64,000 nucleotides of DNA from CAVPUA01 sp963708805. GTDB taxonomy: Bacteria; Actinomycetota; Actinomycetes; Mycobacteriales; Jatrophihabitantaceae. The position numbers were made by a program, and so were the translations under genes. Under the pieces are notes generated by a model. That model searched no databases, was not told the DNA's origin, and was given only the letters and a program-made list of their open reading frames with translations. The DNA is taken from the NCBI GenBank assembly GCA_963708805.1, contig CAVPUA010000003.1, positions 558,001 to 622,000 of the forward strand, written 5' to 3'. The stretch's first letter is position 1. Each line of letters starts with the position of its first letter. Below are positions 10,275-22,850 of this stretch, piece by piece.

Positions 10275-10858
10275 GCGGTCCGCACGACGAAGAGGAGCGG
10301 GTGATCATCCGCGACAAGCGGCGGATCGACCCGTCCGGCTCGATTCGTGAGCCCGACGTCGAGGTGGTCGAGGAGGCCGCTGACCTCAGCCGAGGTGGCG
10401 GCCCTCGAGACCGCGGTCGCCGAGCGCACCGCTGATCTGCAGCGCCTGCAGGCCGAGTACGCCAACTACCGCAAGCGCGTCGAGCGCGACCGCATCGTCA
10501 TGGGTGAGGTCGCGGTCGGCGGCGTGCTGGCGGCGCTGCTGCCGGTGCTCGACGACATCGACCGGGCCCGCGCGCACGGTGATCTGAACGGCGCGTTCAA
10601 GGCCGTGGCCGATCAGCTCGATGCGATCTCTGGCCAAGCTCGGCCTGGTCGCGTTCGGCGGTCGAGGGCGACCCGTTCGACCCGGCCCTGCACGAGGCGG
10701 TCATGCACGCGGTCAGCGGCGACGTCCAGGCGCCCACGGCCACCACCGTCATGCGTAAGGGCTACCAGCACGGCGAACGGCTGCTGCGCCCGGCCATGGT
10801 CGGCGTGACCGACCCGGCGACCCCCGATGCCGATCACGATGCCGGGGACGAGTCATAG
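10271..10858 (+). CDS. grpE: Nucleotide exchange factor GrpE, three apparent +1 frame breaks
   Basis: GrpE releases ADP from DnaK. It starts at GTG 10271 overlapping the dnaK stop. The coiled-coil segment (ERTADLQRLQAEYANYRKR) and the C-terminal beta domain (LGLVAFG, VEGDPFDPALHEAVMH, APTATTVMRKGY) are well conserved but lie in different frames. One surplus base each near 10390, 10631 and 10660 explains this; deleting them gives 194 residues ending in an acidic tail. The acidic N-terminal extension before the coiled coil is normal for the family. Confidence 0.88.
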
Positions 10859-10919
10859 GCCGTCCGCGCCATCATGATCTACGACTGATTCACGACACAG
10901 AAGGAGGTGACGTCGAGCG

Positions 10920-12089
10920 ATGAGCACGAAGGACTGGCTCGAGAAGGACTACTACAAGGCGCTCGGCGTCACCAAGGACGACGACGCGGCCACGATCAAG
11001 AAGTCCTACCGCAAGCTGGCTCGAGAGCTGCACCCGGACAAGAACCCGGGTGACGCCAAGGCCGAGGCGCGGTTCAAGGAGGTCTCCGAGGCCTACGACG
11101 TCCTGTCGGACAAGACCAAGCGGGCCGAGTACGACGAGGCGCGCGAGGCGTTCGCCGGCGGTCGGATGCCTGGTGGGTTCGGCGGCACGTCGCAGACCTT
11201 CGACATGTCCGACCTGTTCGGCAACGCGCGGGGCACGACGAGCTCCGGCGGGTTCGGCGACATCTTCGGCGGCATGTTCGGCGGCGGCACCAGCGGCGGC
11301 ACCCGACGAGCCCGCTCCGCCGGACCGACGCGCGGCCAGGACGTCAACGCCGAGGTCAAGCTCGACTTCGAGGAGGCCGTCCGCGGCGCGACGCTGCCGT
11401 TGCAGTTGAGCGGCCCGGGCACGTGCACGACCTGCCACGGCAGCGGAGCGCGACCCGGAACGTCGAGCCGGCAGTGCCCGACCTGCTCGGGTAGCGGCTT
11501 CGTCAGTCACAACCAGGGCGCGTTCGGCTTCAGCGAGCCGTGCCGCGACTGCAAGGGCACCGGCCGGCTGATCGAGGACCCGTGCCCCGACTGCAAGGGC
11601 ACCGGCGTCACCAACCAGACCCGCACGATCACCGTCCGCGTACCGGCCGGCGTGAAGGACGGCGCCAAGCTGCGCATCGCCGGCAAGGGCACGCCGGGAC
11701 AGCGCGGCGGGCCGGCCGGCGACCTGTACGTCACGGTCAGCGTCGCGCCGCACCCGCTGTTCGGACGCTCCGGCGACGATCTCACCCTGACCGTCCCGAT
11801 CGGGTTCACCGAGGCGGCCCTGGGCACGACGTTGCGGGTTCCGACCCTCGACGGCTCGGTCAGCCTGAAGGTCGCGCCCGGAACGCCGAACGGCCGCACC
11901 CTGCGGGTACGCGGGCGCGGGGTGCCGAAGAAGAACGGCGCCGGTGACCTGCTCGTGACCGTCGAGGTGGCCGTCCCGTCCGTCCTCGACGCTGACGCGA
12001 GAGCCGCCCTCGAACAGTTCGCCGCAACCCAGAAGGCCGATCCACGTCCGAACATCACGGCGGCGCTGGCCGAGGTGGAGCGAGCATGA
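10920..12089 (+). CDS. dnaJ: Co-chaperone DnaJ (Hsp40)
   Basis: A 389-residue type I Hsp40 that delivers substrates to DnaK and stimulates its ATPase. J domain at residues ~8-75 with the HPD triad (ELHPDKNPGD), a Gly/Phe-rich linker (~80-130), four CxxCxGxG zinc repeats (CTTCHGSG, CPTCSGSG, CRDCKGTG, CPDCKGTG) and a C-terminal substrate-binding domain. The frame is intact, unlike its neighbours. A strong AAGGAGGTGA lies ~12 nt before ATG 10920. Its stop overlaps the hspR start. Confidence 0.96.
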   Translation: MSTKDWLEKDYYKALGVTKDDDAATIKKSYRKLARELHPDKNPGDAKAEARFKEVSEAYDVLSDKTKRAEYDEAREAFAGGRMPGGFGGTSQTFDMSDLFGNARGTTSSGGFGDIFGGMFGGGTSGGTRRARSAGPTRGQDVNAEVKLDFEEAVRGATLPLQLSGPGTCTTCHGSGARPGTSSRQCPTCSGSGFVSHNQGAFGFSEPCRDCKGTGRLIEDPCPDCKGTGVTNQTRTITVRVPAGVKDGAKLRIAGKGTPGQRGGPAGDLYVTVSVAPHPLFGRSGDDLTLTVPIGFTEAALGTTLRVPTLDGSVSLKVAPGTPNGRTLRVRGRGVPKKNGAGDLLVTVEVAVPSVLDADARAALEQFAATQKADPRPNITAALAEVERA

Positions 12090-12451
12090 TGAGCGGCCGC
12101 GACTTCCCCGACGACGCCCCCGTCTTCGTCATCTCGGTGGCGGCCGAACTGGCCGGCATGCACGCCCAGACCCTGCGCCAGTACGACCGTCTCGGCCTGG
12201 TCACCCCGGGCCGGACGGTCGGCGGCGGCCGTCGCTACTCCGCCCGCGATGTGGCCCTGCTGCGCGAGGTGCAGCGGTTGTCCCAGGACGAGGGCGTGAA
12301 CCTCGCCGGCATCAAGCGGATCATCGAACTCGAGTCGCACGTCGACGCGCTGCAGGCCAAGGTCGCCGAGCTGGCCGACGAGCTGCGCCACGCCTACGGG
12401 CAGCTGCGCCAGACCCAATCGACGGCGCTCGTCGTCTGGAAGCCCCGCTGA
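12086..12451 (+). CDS. hspR: Heat-shock repressor HspR (MerR family)
   Basis: A 121-residue MerR-type DNA-binding protein. The N-terminal winged helix contains VISVAAELAGMHAQTLRQYDRLGLV and GRRYSARDVALLREVQRLS, followed by a dimerisation helix and the short conserved C-terminus LVVWKPR. HspR represses dnaK and clpB operons by binding HAIR sites, with DnaK as co-repressor in studied actinobacteria. HAIR-like boxes are visible before both dnaK and clpB here. Start ATG 12086 overlaps the dnaJ stop by 4 nt (ATG 12089 is also possible). Confidence 0.93.
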   Translation: MMSGRDFPDDAPVFVISVAAELAGMHAQTLRQYDRLGLVTPGRTVGGGRRYSARDVALLREVQRLSQDEGVNLAGIKRIIELESHVDALQAKVAELADELRHAYGQLRQTQSTALVVWKPR

Positions 12452-12452
12452 G

Positions 12453-15400
12453 TCAGGCCACGGCGGCCGAGTCGCCGACGTAGGCCGCCCACAGCCGCGC
12501 GTACGTGCCGTCCGCTTCGAGCAGTGCGGCGTGCGTGCCGACCTCGACCACCAACCCGCCGTCGAGTACCGCGATGCGGTCGGCGCGCGCCGCCGTGGTC
12601 AGCCGGTGCGCGACGACCAGCGTCGTGCGCCGGCGCGCGAGTCGGTCGGTGGCCGCCGTCACCGCGGCCTCGGACGCCAGGTCCAGCGCGGCGGTCGCCT
12701 CGTCGAGCAACAGGATGTCGGGGTCGACGAGTTCGGCCCGGGCCAGCGCGATCAGCTGCCGCTGGCCGGCCGAGAGGTTGTCGGCCGCGCTCGCCGACGG
12801 GCGCGAGATACCCCCCGGTGAGCGTCGCGATCATCTCGTGGGCGCCGACCGCCTTCGCGGCCGCCTCGACCTCGGCGTTCGTGGCGCCAGGCCGGCCATA
12901 GGCGATCGCGTCGCGCACCGTGCCGGGCGAGAGGTACGCCTCCTGCGGGACGATCCCGAGCCGGTGGCGGTACTCGGCCAGATCGAGCGTGCGCAGATCC
13001 TTCCCGTCGACGAGCACCGCGCCCGACGTGGGGTCGTAGAAGCGGGCGACCATCTTGACGACCGTCGACTTGCCGGCACCGGTCTGCCCGACGAGGGCAA
13101 CGGTCTCGCCCGGTGTCACGTCGAGTGATACACCGCGCAGCGCCTCGTCCGAGGCTCCGGCGTAGGCGAAGTGGACGTCGCGCAGTTGGATCGGCTCCCC
13201 GCAGTTCGCGCACGGCGACCGGATGCTCGGCCGCCGGGGTGGACGGCATCGTGTGCAGCAGGTCGCGCAGTCGCGACAGGCCGACGGTCGACTGCTGATA
13301 GCCGTCGAAGACCTGCGACAGCTGCTGGACGGGGGAGAAGAACGCGTCCAGGTAGAGGAAGTAGGCGATCAGCGCGCCGGCCGTCAGCGTGCCGTGCTCG
13401 AGGCGGACGGCGCCGAAGCCGAGCACCGCGGCGCCGGCGATGTCGGACAGGAACTGGACGAACGGGAAGTAGATCGAGATGTAGCGCTGGGCCCGCAGTC
13501 GCGAGTCTCGGTAGCTCATCGACGAGCCCAGGAACTGCTCGCTGTTGCGTCCCTCGCGGCCGAACGCCTGCGTCACCCGAACGCCGGCGACGTTCTCCTG
13601 GAACTGGGCGTTGACGGTGCTGATGCGCTCGCGCGCCTCGACGTACGCGGGGACGGCCAGACGCCGGAACGCGTAGGTCGAGCCGATCAGGAACGGCAGC
13701 ATCACGATCAAGATCAGCGACAGCTGGACGTCGAGGACGATCAGCGCGATCAGCACGCCGACCAGCGTCAGCACACTGATCAACGCGGTGGTCAGCCCGG
13801 TCTGCAGGAAGTTCGACAACGCGTCGATGTCGGTGGTCATGCGGGTCATGATCCGGCCGCCGAGCTCGCGCTCGTAATAGTCGAGGCCGAGCCGTTGCAG
13901 CTGCGCGAATGTCTTGACCCTCAAGAGGTAGAGCAGCCGTTCCCCGGTGCGGCCGGTGATCAGCTGCCCGGCGATCTCGATCACCCAGTCGGCCAGAACC
14001 GCGCCGAGCGCGACCGCGGAGATGACCAACAACGTGTGCTGCGAGTGGGCGGTGACTCCGTTGTCGATGCCTGACCGCACGAGGGCCGGGACGAGCAGCT
14101 GGGCGACCGCGTCGAGGCCGACGAGCAGCAGACCGACGATCAAGATCGCCGCGCAGCGGACGCAGCAGCGAGCGCAGGCCGAACTCGGGGTCGGCGGCGC
14201 GCGCCAGCGCGTCGGGGATGTCGGGCTCGTCGTGCGCGGGCGGGAGAGCGGCGACCTGGGCGAGCAACTCGGGCGTCGCCGCGGTGGCGCCGAAGACCGC
14301 GCCCGGGCCGCCGCCGACCGCCGTGGCCGGATCGGTCGGGGCGTCCTCGGCCGGGCGCCGCCTCGGCGTCCCACAGCTCGGGGGTCACCCCGTCGACGCT
14401 GTGGTCGACCGTGCGCCGAGGCGAGGGCGAGCGTGCCTGCTTCGACCCCTTCGGCGTCCTCGCCGGGGCCGGAGAGCAGCAGCCGGTACAACGGGCAGCG
14501 CTGCTCGAGCTCGGCCGCGGTGCCGACGTCGACCACGCGCCCGCGATCGAGCACGGCGATCCGGTCGGCCAGCTCGAGCGACGAGCGGCGGTGGGCGACG
14601 AGCAGCGTCGTGCGGTTGGCCATGACCCGGCGCAGGGTGGCGTTGATCTCGGCCTCGACGCGAGGGTCGACCGCGGACGTCGCGTCGTCGAGCACCAGCA
14701 CCCACGGGTCGGGCAGCAGCGCGCGGGCCGAGCGCGATGCGCTGCCGCTGCCCGCCCGACAGCGTCAGCCCGCGCTCGCCGACGACCGTGTCGTAGCCCT
14801 CGGGCAGGTCACGGATGAACTCGTCGGCCTCGGCGGCCCGGGCGGCCGCGACGATCTGCTCGTCGGTCGCATCGTGGCGTCCGTAGGCGATGTTGTTCTT
14901 GATCGAGTCCGAGAACAGGAAGCTGTCCTCGAAGACGACGCCCAGCCGCGAGCGCAGCGAGGCCAGCCGGGCCTGCCGAACGTCCACCCCGCCGACCCGC
15001 ACGGCCCCGGCGTGGACGTCGTAGAAGCGCGGCAGCAGCAGCGACACCGTCGACTTGCCCGAGCCGGCACCGCCGACCAGGGCCAGCGTCTCGCCCGGCC
15101 GGATCGACAGCGAGACGTCGCGCAGCACCGGGCGCGACTTGGCATAGCCGAACGTCACGTTCTCGAGTTCGACGGTGACCGGGCCGTCCGGGATGTCGAC
15201 GGCATCCGGAGCGTCGAAGATCTCGGGGGAGGCGTCGACGATGTCGAGAACCCGCTCGACACCCGCGCGCGCCTGCTGGCCGATCGTGAGCAATGCCGAC
15301 ACCTGACGCACCGGTCCGACCAGCTGGGCGAGGTAGGTCGAGAAGGCCAGGAAGGTGCCCAGCGTGATGTCACCGTGCAGGGCGAGGTAGCCGCCGAGCA

Positions 15401-16263
15401 GCAGCACCCCGATCTGGCCCAGGGCGGGTATGGCCTGCAGGGCCGGCGCGAACTTGGCCTGCAGCCGGACGACGCGCATCCGACTGGCGAACAGGGTGCG
15501 GGACTCGGCCTGCGCCTCGTCCAGTTCGCGTTGTTCCTGTCCGAAGCCCTTGACGACCCGGACGCCGGTGACGGCCGCCTCGACCTGGCCGACCAGGATG
15601 CCGGCCTCCTGCTGGGCGTCCCAGTTGGCGGGGAACAGCGTGCGGCGCGACCGGATCGCGACGAACCAGAGGGCCGGCGCGACGGCCAGCGCGACGAGCG
15701 TCAAGCACCGGCGACAGGAACAGCATGATCACCAGCGAGATCACGAACAGCAGCGCGTTGCTCGACAGGGCCGGGATGAACGCCAACAGCCCCTGGACCA
15801 GGCCGATGTCGGTGATCGAGCGGCTGACCAGCTGTCCGGTCTCGAGCGCGTCCTGCGCGGCACCGTCCAGCCGCGACAGCGAGGTGAACACGTCCGAACG
15901 CATGTCGTACTGGACGTCGAGCGAGAGCCGGCCGGCGCTGTAGCGGCGTGAGAAGGTGAGGCCGTACTGGATCAGCGCCAGCCCGACCAGGACGCCGACC
16001 CAGACGCCCACGCCGGCGTGGTGCCCGGAGCCGGTGACCTGGTCGATGACGTGCCGGATCACCAGCGGGACGATCGCCGACACGATCGCGCCGACGAGGG
16101 CGGCCCCGAAAGCGACGAGCAGATCGCGGCGATGGCGCAGGCAGTAGCCGGCCAGCCGGCGCAACCAGCCGGGGGCAGCTGACCCGGCACCTGAGGAACC
16201 GGCACCTGAGCCGGCACCGAGGCCGACGCCAGAAGAACGGGGGTCGCGTCGAGGGGAGCTCAC
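12453..16263 (-). CDS. Fused two-subunit ABC exporter, seven apparent +1 frame breaks
   Basis: One long gene encoding two ABC exporter halves in tandem (~1267 residues after frame repair), each a six-helix membrane domain followed by an ATPase. First half: membrane domain from base 16.2 kb to 15.4 kb, Walker A GGAGSGKST, signature LTLSGGQRQR, Walker B WVLVLDD. A linker (VDGVTPELWDAEAA, then TPELLAQVAALPPAHDEPD) joins the second half: Walker A GQTGAGKST, expected signature LSAGQRQ, Walker B ILLLDEAT. Extra bases near 15703, 14730, 14413-14425, 14352, 14149, 13200 and 12784 split it into eight frames; all shifts have the same sign. Start GTG 16263, with a TACATT box 8 nt upstream. Fused exporters of this layout are common in actinobacteria; substrate unknown. 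Convergent with hspR. Confidence 0.85.
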
Positions 16264-16305
16264 GTCGGTTCAATGTACGGAAAGCTTCTGACGACGGCAC
16301 GAGTG

Positions 16306-16330
16306 AAGTTGAGCGGAACAGACTCAACTT
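16306..16330 (+). promoter_or_regulatory. HAIR operator (HspR site) upstream of clpB
   Basis: AAGTTGAG, 9 nt, CTCAACTT is a perfect 8-bp inverted repeat matching the HAIR pattern, 54 nt before clpB. It is also close to the divergent ABC exporter start, so HspR could affect both. Confidence 0.8.
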
Positions 16331-16383
16331 TGCGGCGTTACTACTGATGACCAGTTCATCGACACCCGAGGAAACTCCCGAAC

Positions 16384-18930
<2,547 letters not shown>

Positions 18931-19017
18931 CGGCGGTTCCGCTTGTGCTCGGTGTGTGAATACCGACAGAATGCCGCACACACCGGCTTTACGGCGCCGG
19001 CGAGGGAAGGGATCGAC

Positions 19018-19698
19018 ATGAGCTCGTGGGAGCCTCCATCGGGTAACCAGCCGCCGCCCGGCGGCGAGGACCCGTTCGGCCAGCCGCCGCAGTACGGCCA
19101 GCCGCAGACCCCTCCGCCCGGTCAGTACGGCCAGCCACCCGCCTACAACCCGCCGCCAGGGAACGCGCCCTACGGCCAGCCGCAATACGGCCAGCCGCCG
19201 ATCAATCAGCCGCAGTACGGAGCGCCCGGGTACGGCGGGTATCCGGCCGCTCCGCCCCCGAGCGCGTACGGCGCCCCGATGGGCGGCGCGTTGCTTCCGG
19301 GCGCCACCCGTCCGCTGAACATCGGCAACCGGGTTGTCGCGTTCGTGATCGACTGGGTGATCTTCGCGATTCTCGACGTCATCGCGATCAGCTCCGGCTC
19401 GTCGGCCTTCCGGCTCATCGTCGACCTCATCACCATCGCGGTCGCCATCTATTTCGTCTATCTGACCGGCAGCGGCGGCCAGACGCCGGGCAAGAAGATC
19501 ATGGGCGTGAAGGTGGTGGACGCGTCGTCCGGACAAGCCATCGGATTCTGGCGGGCGCTGGGCCGCATCGTCGTTCAGGGGATCTGCAACATCGTGTGTT
19601 TCGCCGGCCTGTGGTCGGCCTTCCTCGACTCCAAGTCGGGTCGCTATCAGGGCTGGCACGACAAGGCGCTGAGCACGCAGGTCATCTCGGTCAAGTAA
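19018..19698 (+). CDS. RDD-family membrane protein with Pro/Gln/Gly/Tyr-rich tail
   Basis: A 226-residue protein whose first ~95 residues are disordered, built from repeats of the type QYGQP and PPPG, followed by an RDD domain. RDD landmarks: the first helix starts with NRVVAFVIDWVIFAI, and the loop GGQTPGKKIMGVKVVDA is the typical cytoplasmic motif; the end SGRYQGWHDKALSTQVISV is also shared by RDD proteins. Start ATG 19018. A paralogue with the same ends follows 95 nt later. RDD proteins are mostly of unknown function; some are ion transporters. Confidence 0.8.
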   Translation: MSSWEPPSGNQPPPGGEDPFGQPPQYGQPQTPPPGQYGQPPAYNPPPGNAPYGQPQYGQPPINQPQYGAPGYGGYPAAPPPSAYGAPMGGALLPGATRPLNIGNRVVAFVIDWVIFAILDVIAISSGSSAFRLIVDLITIAVAIYFVYLTGSGGQTPGKKIMGVKVVDASSGQAIGFWRALGRIVVQGICNIVCFAGLWSAFLDSKSGRYQGWHDKALSTQVISVK

Positions 19699-19793
19699 CC
19701 AACCCCCCAAGCCCTTCGTCGACCGGTAGCCGCCATCGCAGTGGTGTTGGCAGTCGCGTTCGCCATCGTCATCGTCCCTAGACAAGGATCGAC

Positions 19794-20527
19794 ATGAGTT
19801 CGTGGGAGCCACCGCCGAGCAATCAGCCGCCGCCCAATCCGCAGGATCCGTTCGGGCAGCAACCGCCACCGGGACCGCCGCCCGGACCGTATGGCAGCAG
19901 TATGGGCAACCGCAGTACGGGCAACCGCAGTACGGGCAACCGCAGTACGGGCAACCGCAGTACGGGCAACCGCAGTACGGGCAGCCGCAGTACGGCGGGT
20001 ATCCCGCGGCACCGATGAATCCCTACGTCCCGCGTGGTCCCGTCGGACCGCCCGGTGCGGTGCGGCCGCTCAGCATGGGCAACCGAGTACTCGCCTTCAT
20101 CATCGACGGGGCCATCGTGGGAATCCCGTTGGTGATCCTGGACTTCATCGGCGCCGCGATCTTCGTGTCGAACTCGCACACGACGTGCGACGAGAACGAC
20201 TACTGCACGACGACCGGCGGCGGCGGTGCGGTCGCCGTGTTCCTGGTCATCTTTCTGTTGGCGATCGCGGTCTGGATCTACTTCCTCTACCTCGTCGGCA
20301 GTCGAGGCCAGACGCCGGGCAAGAAGATCATGGGCGTCAAGATCGTCGATGCGCAGAGCGGTCAGCCGATCGGCATGGGTCGCGCGTTCCTGCGGTACCT
20401 GGTCCAAGGTGTCAGCAACATCGCCTGCTACGCGGGTCTGTGGTCGCCCTTCCTCGACGGCAACTCAGGCCGCTACCAGGGCTGGCACGACAAGGCCGTC
20501 AACTCGCAAGTCATCTCGGTCAAGTAG
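19794..20527 (+). CDS. Second RDD-family protein; 15-bp tandem repeats and one apparent single-base loss
   Basis: Paralogue of the preceding gene: it begins MSSWEPPPSNQPPPNPQDPF and ends YQGWHDKAVNSQVISVK, matching that protein at both ends. The N-terminal frame and the RDD frame differ; a missing base near 19894 (PYG then QQYGQP) reconciles them, giving ~244 residues. Alternatively translation starts at ATG 19802 in the RDD frame, but that loses the conserved N-terminus. Residues after this junction are six near-identical QYGQP units encoded by a 15-bp tandem repeat. The RDD domain has NRVLAFIIDGAIVGI and RGQTPGKKIMGVKIVDA, and an extra Cys-containing loop (TTCDENDYCTT) between helices. Confidence 0.75.
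19904..19999 (+). repeat. 15-bp coding tandem repeat (QYGQP units)
   Basis: About six copies of CAGTACGGGCAACCG, nearly identical, within the tail of the second RDD protein. Such repeats expand and contract easily and are prone to assembly error, which may explain the frame break just before them. Confidence 0.85.
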
Positions 20528-20537
20528 CCGTGCCGTC

Positions 20538-20957
20538 GTGACCGCCGTGCGGCCCCGTCTCGTCGAACCGCCGGCGGCGGCTCGGCGGACGCTGGTCATG
20601 CTCGCTCCGGTGGCTGCGGTTTTCGCGGCCGATCTCGCGCTCGACCCGACGAGGCGTCACGTGCCGCTGTGCCCGCTGCATGCGATGACCGGCCTCAACT
20701 GCCCGTTCTGCGGCAGCCTGCGGGCGATCTACTCGCTTGCGCACGGGCAGCTGACCACGGCCCTCCACGACAATCTGATCCTGGTGGCGGCGCTGCCCTT
20801 GATGCTCGGCTTCTGGATCGACCGGCTGCTGGCCGAGCGCGGCGGCCGACCTGAGCGCCGGCTACCCGGGCCGGTCGTGGCCGTGGGCGTCGTTGTCGTG
20901 ATCGCGTTCGGCGTCATCCGCAATCTCCCGATCGGGCGAGCGCTCAGCCCGCCCTGA
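20538..20957 (+). CDS. DUF2752 small membrane protein
   Basis: A 139-residue protein with about three hydrophobic helices. The signature CPLHAMTGLNCPFCGSLRAIYSLAHGQL, given here in part as CPLHAMTGLNCPFCG, is the Cys-rich loop that defines DUF2752, a family of unknown function common in actinobacteria. GTG 20538 lies 11 nt after the RDD gene stop. Its 3' end overlaps the convergent gene by 14 nt. Confidence 0.75.
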   Translation: MTAVRPRLVEPPAAARRTLVMLAPVAAVFAADLALDPTRRHVPLCPLHAMTGLNCPFCGSLRAIYSLAHGQLTTALHDNLILVAALPLMLGFWIDRLLAERGGRPERRLPGPVVAVGVVVVIAFGVIRNLPIGRALSPP

Positions 20958-21549
20958 CGCCATTGGTGCGTGACAGCCACGCCGTCACTGATCGCGGCCA
21001 AACGAGGATCGCGCCGACGACCATCGGCCCAGCCAACAGCAGGGCGAAGAAGAACGTCGTGGGGGCGTGGACGAGCCAGACGATCGCGCACACCAGATCG
21101 GCCAGCGCGGCCGCACTGAGCCACCACCGCCCGGCGCCCTGCCGGTTGCAGATCAGGATGCCGCCGACGACGGCGAGCGCCGCCAAGACAAGGTTCGCGA
21201 CTCCGGCCACGGCCAGCCAGACGATCGTGTCGTGGTCGTTGCTGGTGAGGTCGGTGCTCATCGCGTTGACGAACGACGCCCCGAGGAGCAGCAGCACGCC
21301 CGCCGCGACCAACAGTCCCGATTCCACGAAGGCGAGCACGGCCCCGGCGGCGACCGAGCCCGGTCGACGGTCTGGATCCCTGAAGCCGGGGACCGGGTAC
21401 GGCGACGGGTATCCAGCCTGCATCGGATACCAGGGCTGGCCCTGATAGCCGAACGCGACGGGCTGGGCGGCGATCGGGTACCCGGGCGGCGACGGCGGGA
21501 AGTACGGCGGGATCTCGGCCGGCGGGTTCGGGTCGTACGGCTCGCTCAT
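20944..21549 (-). CDS. Membrane protein with Pro/Tyr-rich N-terminal tail
   Basis: A 201-residue protein; residues 1-60 are Pro/Gly/Tyr-rich (SEPYDPNPPAEIPPYFPPSP), followed by four hydrophobic segments. No catalytic motif is visible and I cannot assign a function. Start ATG 21549 overlaps the upstream stop by one base (TGATG), so it is translated with the next gene upstream. Confidence 0.65.
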   Translation of the reverse strand: MSEPYDPNPPAEIPPYFPPSPPGYPIAAQPVAFGYQGQPWYPMQAGYPSPYPVPGFRDPDRRPGSVAAGAVLAFVESGLLVAAGVLLLLGASFVNAMSTDLTSNDHDTIVWLAVAGVANLVLAALAVVGGILICNRQGAGRWWLSAAALADLVCAIVWLVHAPTTFFFALLLAGPMVVGAILVWPRSVTAWLSRTNGVRAG

Positions 21550-22089
21550 CAGTCGTTGACGCAGTCGTTGTACTGGCTCGTCCCCACTCCGTACTGATCG
21601 GCACAACTGCGGTCGTTGTGAACGGCGACCACGATGATCGTGACGCTGACGGCGATGTTCAGGACGGCGGCGATGATCGCCATGATCAGGCCGGCCTTTG
21701 CCTTGCCACGGCCGCCGGCGCCCTTGCGCGCGTCGGACCGGCCGAGGATCGAGAAGATCAAGGCCAAGATCCACACCGGGACGTCGAGGACCGGAAGCCA
21801 GCAGAAGACCAGTCCGCAGATCCCCAGGACCATGCCCGGCGGTCGCCTTGCCGTGGCCGGGAGCGGGCGGTGCGTATCCGTACGCGGGTGGGTATCCGTA
21901 TCCCGCGGAATAGCCGTACGGCTGCTGACCGTAGACGGGCTGCCCGTACTGAGGCGGCTGGCCATACGGCTGCTGCCCATAGGGCTGTTGCCCATACGTC
22001 GGCTGGCCGTACTGGGGCGGCTGACCGTAGGCCGGCTGGCTGTCAGGCCGTTGGCCGTCCGGCGCAGCGTACGGATCGTGCTCGGTCAT
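21549..22089 (-). CDS. DUF4190-like membrane protein with QPPYGQ tail, one apparent +1 break
   Basis: After removing one base near 21836, a 179-residue protein: ~80 residues of PYGQQ/QYGQP repeats, then GHGKATAGMVLGICGLVFC, a two-helix domain typical of small DUF4190-type proteins, a Lys/Arg-rich loop (RSDARKGAGGRGKAKAG) and a C-terminal extracytoplasmic stretch with two Cys (DRSCADQYGVGTSQYNDC). Start and stop overlap the neighbouring genes by 4 and 1 nt, forming a three-gene operon on this strand. Function unknown. Confidence 0.65.
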
Positions 22090-22760
22090 CGGTTCTTGTC
22101 GCGGCAGACGGCAGCGGCGATTCGGTCGTCGGGATGCGCGACCGTGCAGTCGGTCTTGTTGATCAGGACGACCGCACCGACCAGCAACGCCAAGACGCAG
22201 GCCGTGCCGAGCGCGGCGCACCAGATACCGGCCTTTGCCGCCCGGGAACGCAGTCCGCGACGTCTGGCCTCACCAAGCCCCTGCGCGGAGAAGACGAAGC
22301 CCAGAATGATCGGGACGAGGTCCAGGAACGTCAGCCAGCAGAGCAGGATCGAGGCGATGCCCAGCCACAGGCCAGCGGTGGCTTTGCCGTTGCTGGGCGG
22401 CTGCTGGTGGCCGTATCCCGGAAACGGCGGCTGTCCGTAGCCCGGCTGTCCGTAGGGTGGCGGGCCATATCCCGGCGGCCCGTACGGCTGGCCGGGATAG
22501 CCGCCTGGATAAGCACCGGGCTGCTGGCCGGGGTACTGCCCGGGCTGTTGTCCGTAGGCCGGTCCGCTCGGCGGTGGCCCGTAGGGACTCGCCGGTGCTG
22601 GCGGTGCGTTCGGATCGGGTGCGGGCGTCGGTGGGTGATAACCCGTCTTCTCATAGCCTGGAGGGGCGTACTCCGGTGGCACCGGTCGATCAGGGGCGCC
22701 GAAGCGGTACGGATCGAACGGCTGGTCGTTGGTGGTGTCGCCGTCGTTCGGTTCGCTCAC
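22086..22760 (-). CDS. DUF4190-like membrane protein with Pro/Gly/Tyr-rich tail
   Basis: A 224-residue protein of the same design as its downstream neighbour: a long disordered tail rich in GQQPG and YGPP units, then SNGKATAGLWLGIASILLC, two helices separated by a basic loop, and a C-terminal outer segment with two Cys (KTDCTVAHPDDRIAAAVC). Intact frame. GTG 22760 has a GGAGGGAG ribosome-binding site. Likely first gene of the three-gene set; function unknown. Confidence 0.65.
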   Translation of the reverse strand: MSEPNDGDTTNDQPFDPYRFGAPDRPVPPEYAPPGYEKTGYHPPTPAPDPNAPPAPASPYGPPPSGPAYGQQPGQYPGQQPGAYPGGYPGQPYGPPGYGPPPYGQPGYGQPPFPGYGHQQPPSNGKATAGLWLGIASILLCWLTFLDLVPIILGFVFSAQGLGEARRRGLRSRAAKAGIWCAALGTACVLALLVGAVVLINKTDCTVAHPDDRIAAAVCRDKNR

Positions 22761-22850
22761 GCCGCTCCCTCCGCATCCGGCCGCTGACAGCTCTGAGCGC
22801 GACCATTCGCGCAAGCGGCAAACACGAACTGTATCCGTAGACTGCCCGGC

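Noticed and set aside
19904..19999. Short CRISPR-like array
   Set aside because: The 15-bp units are contiguous with no spacers and encode QYGQP.
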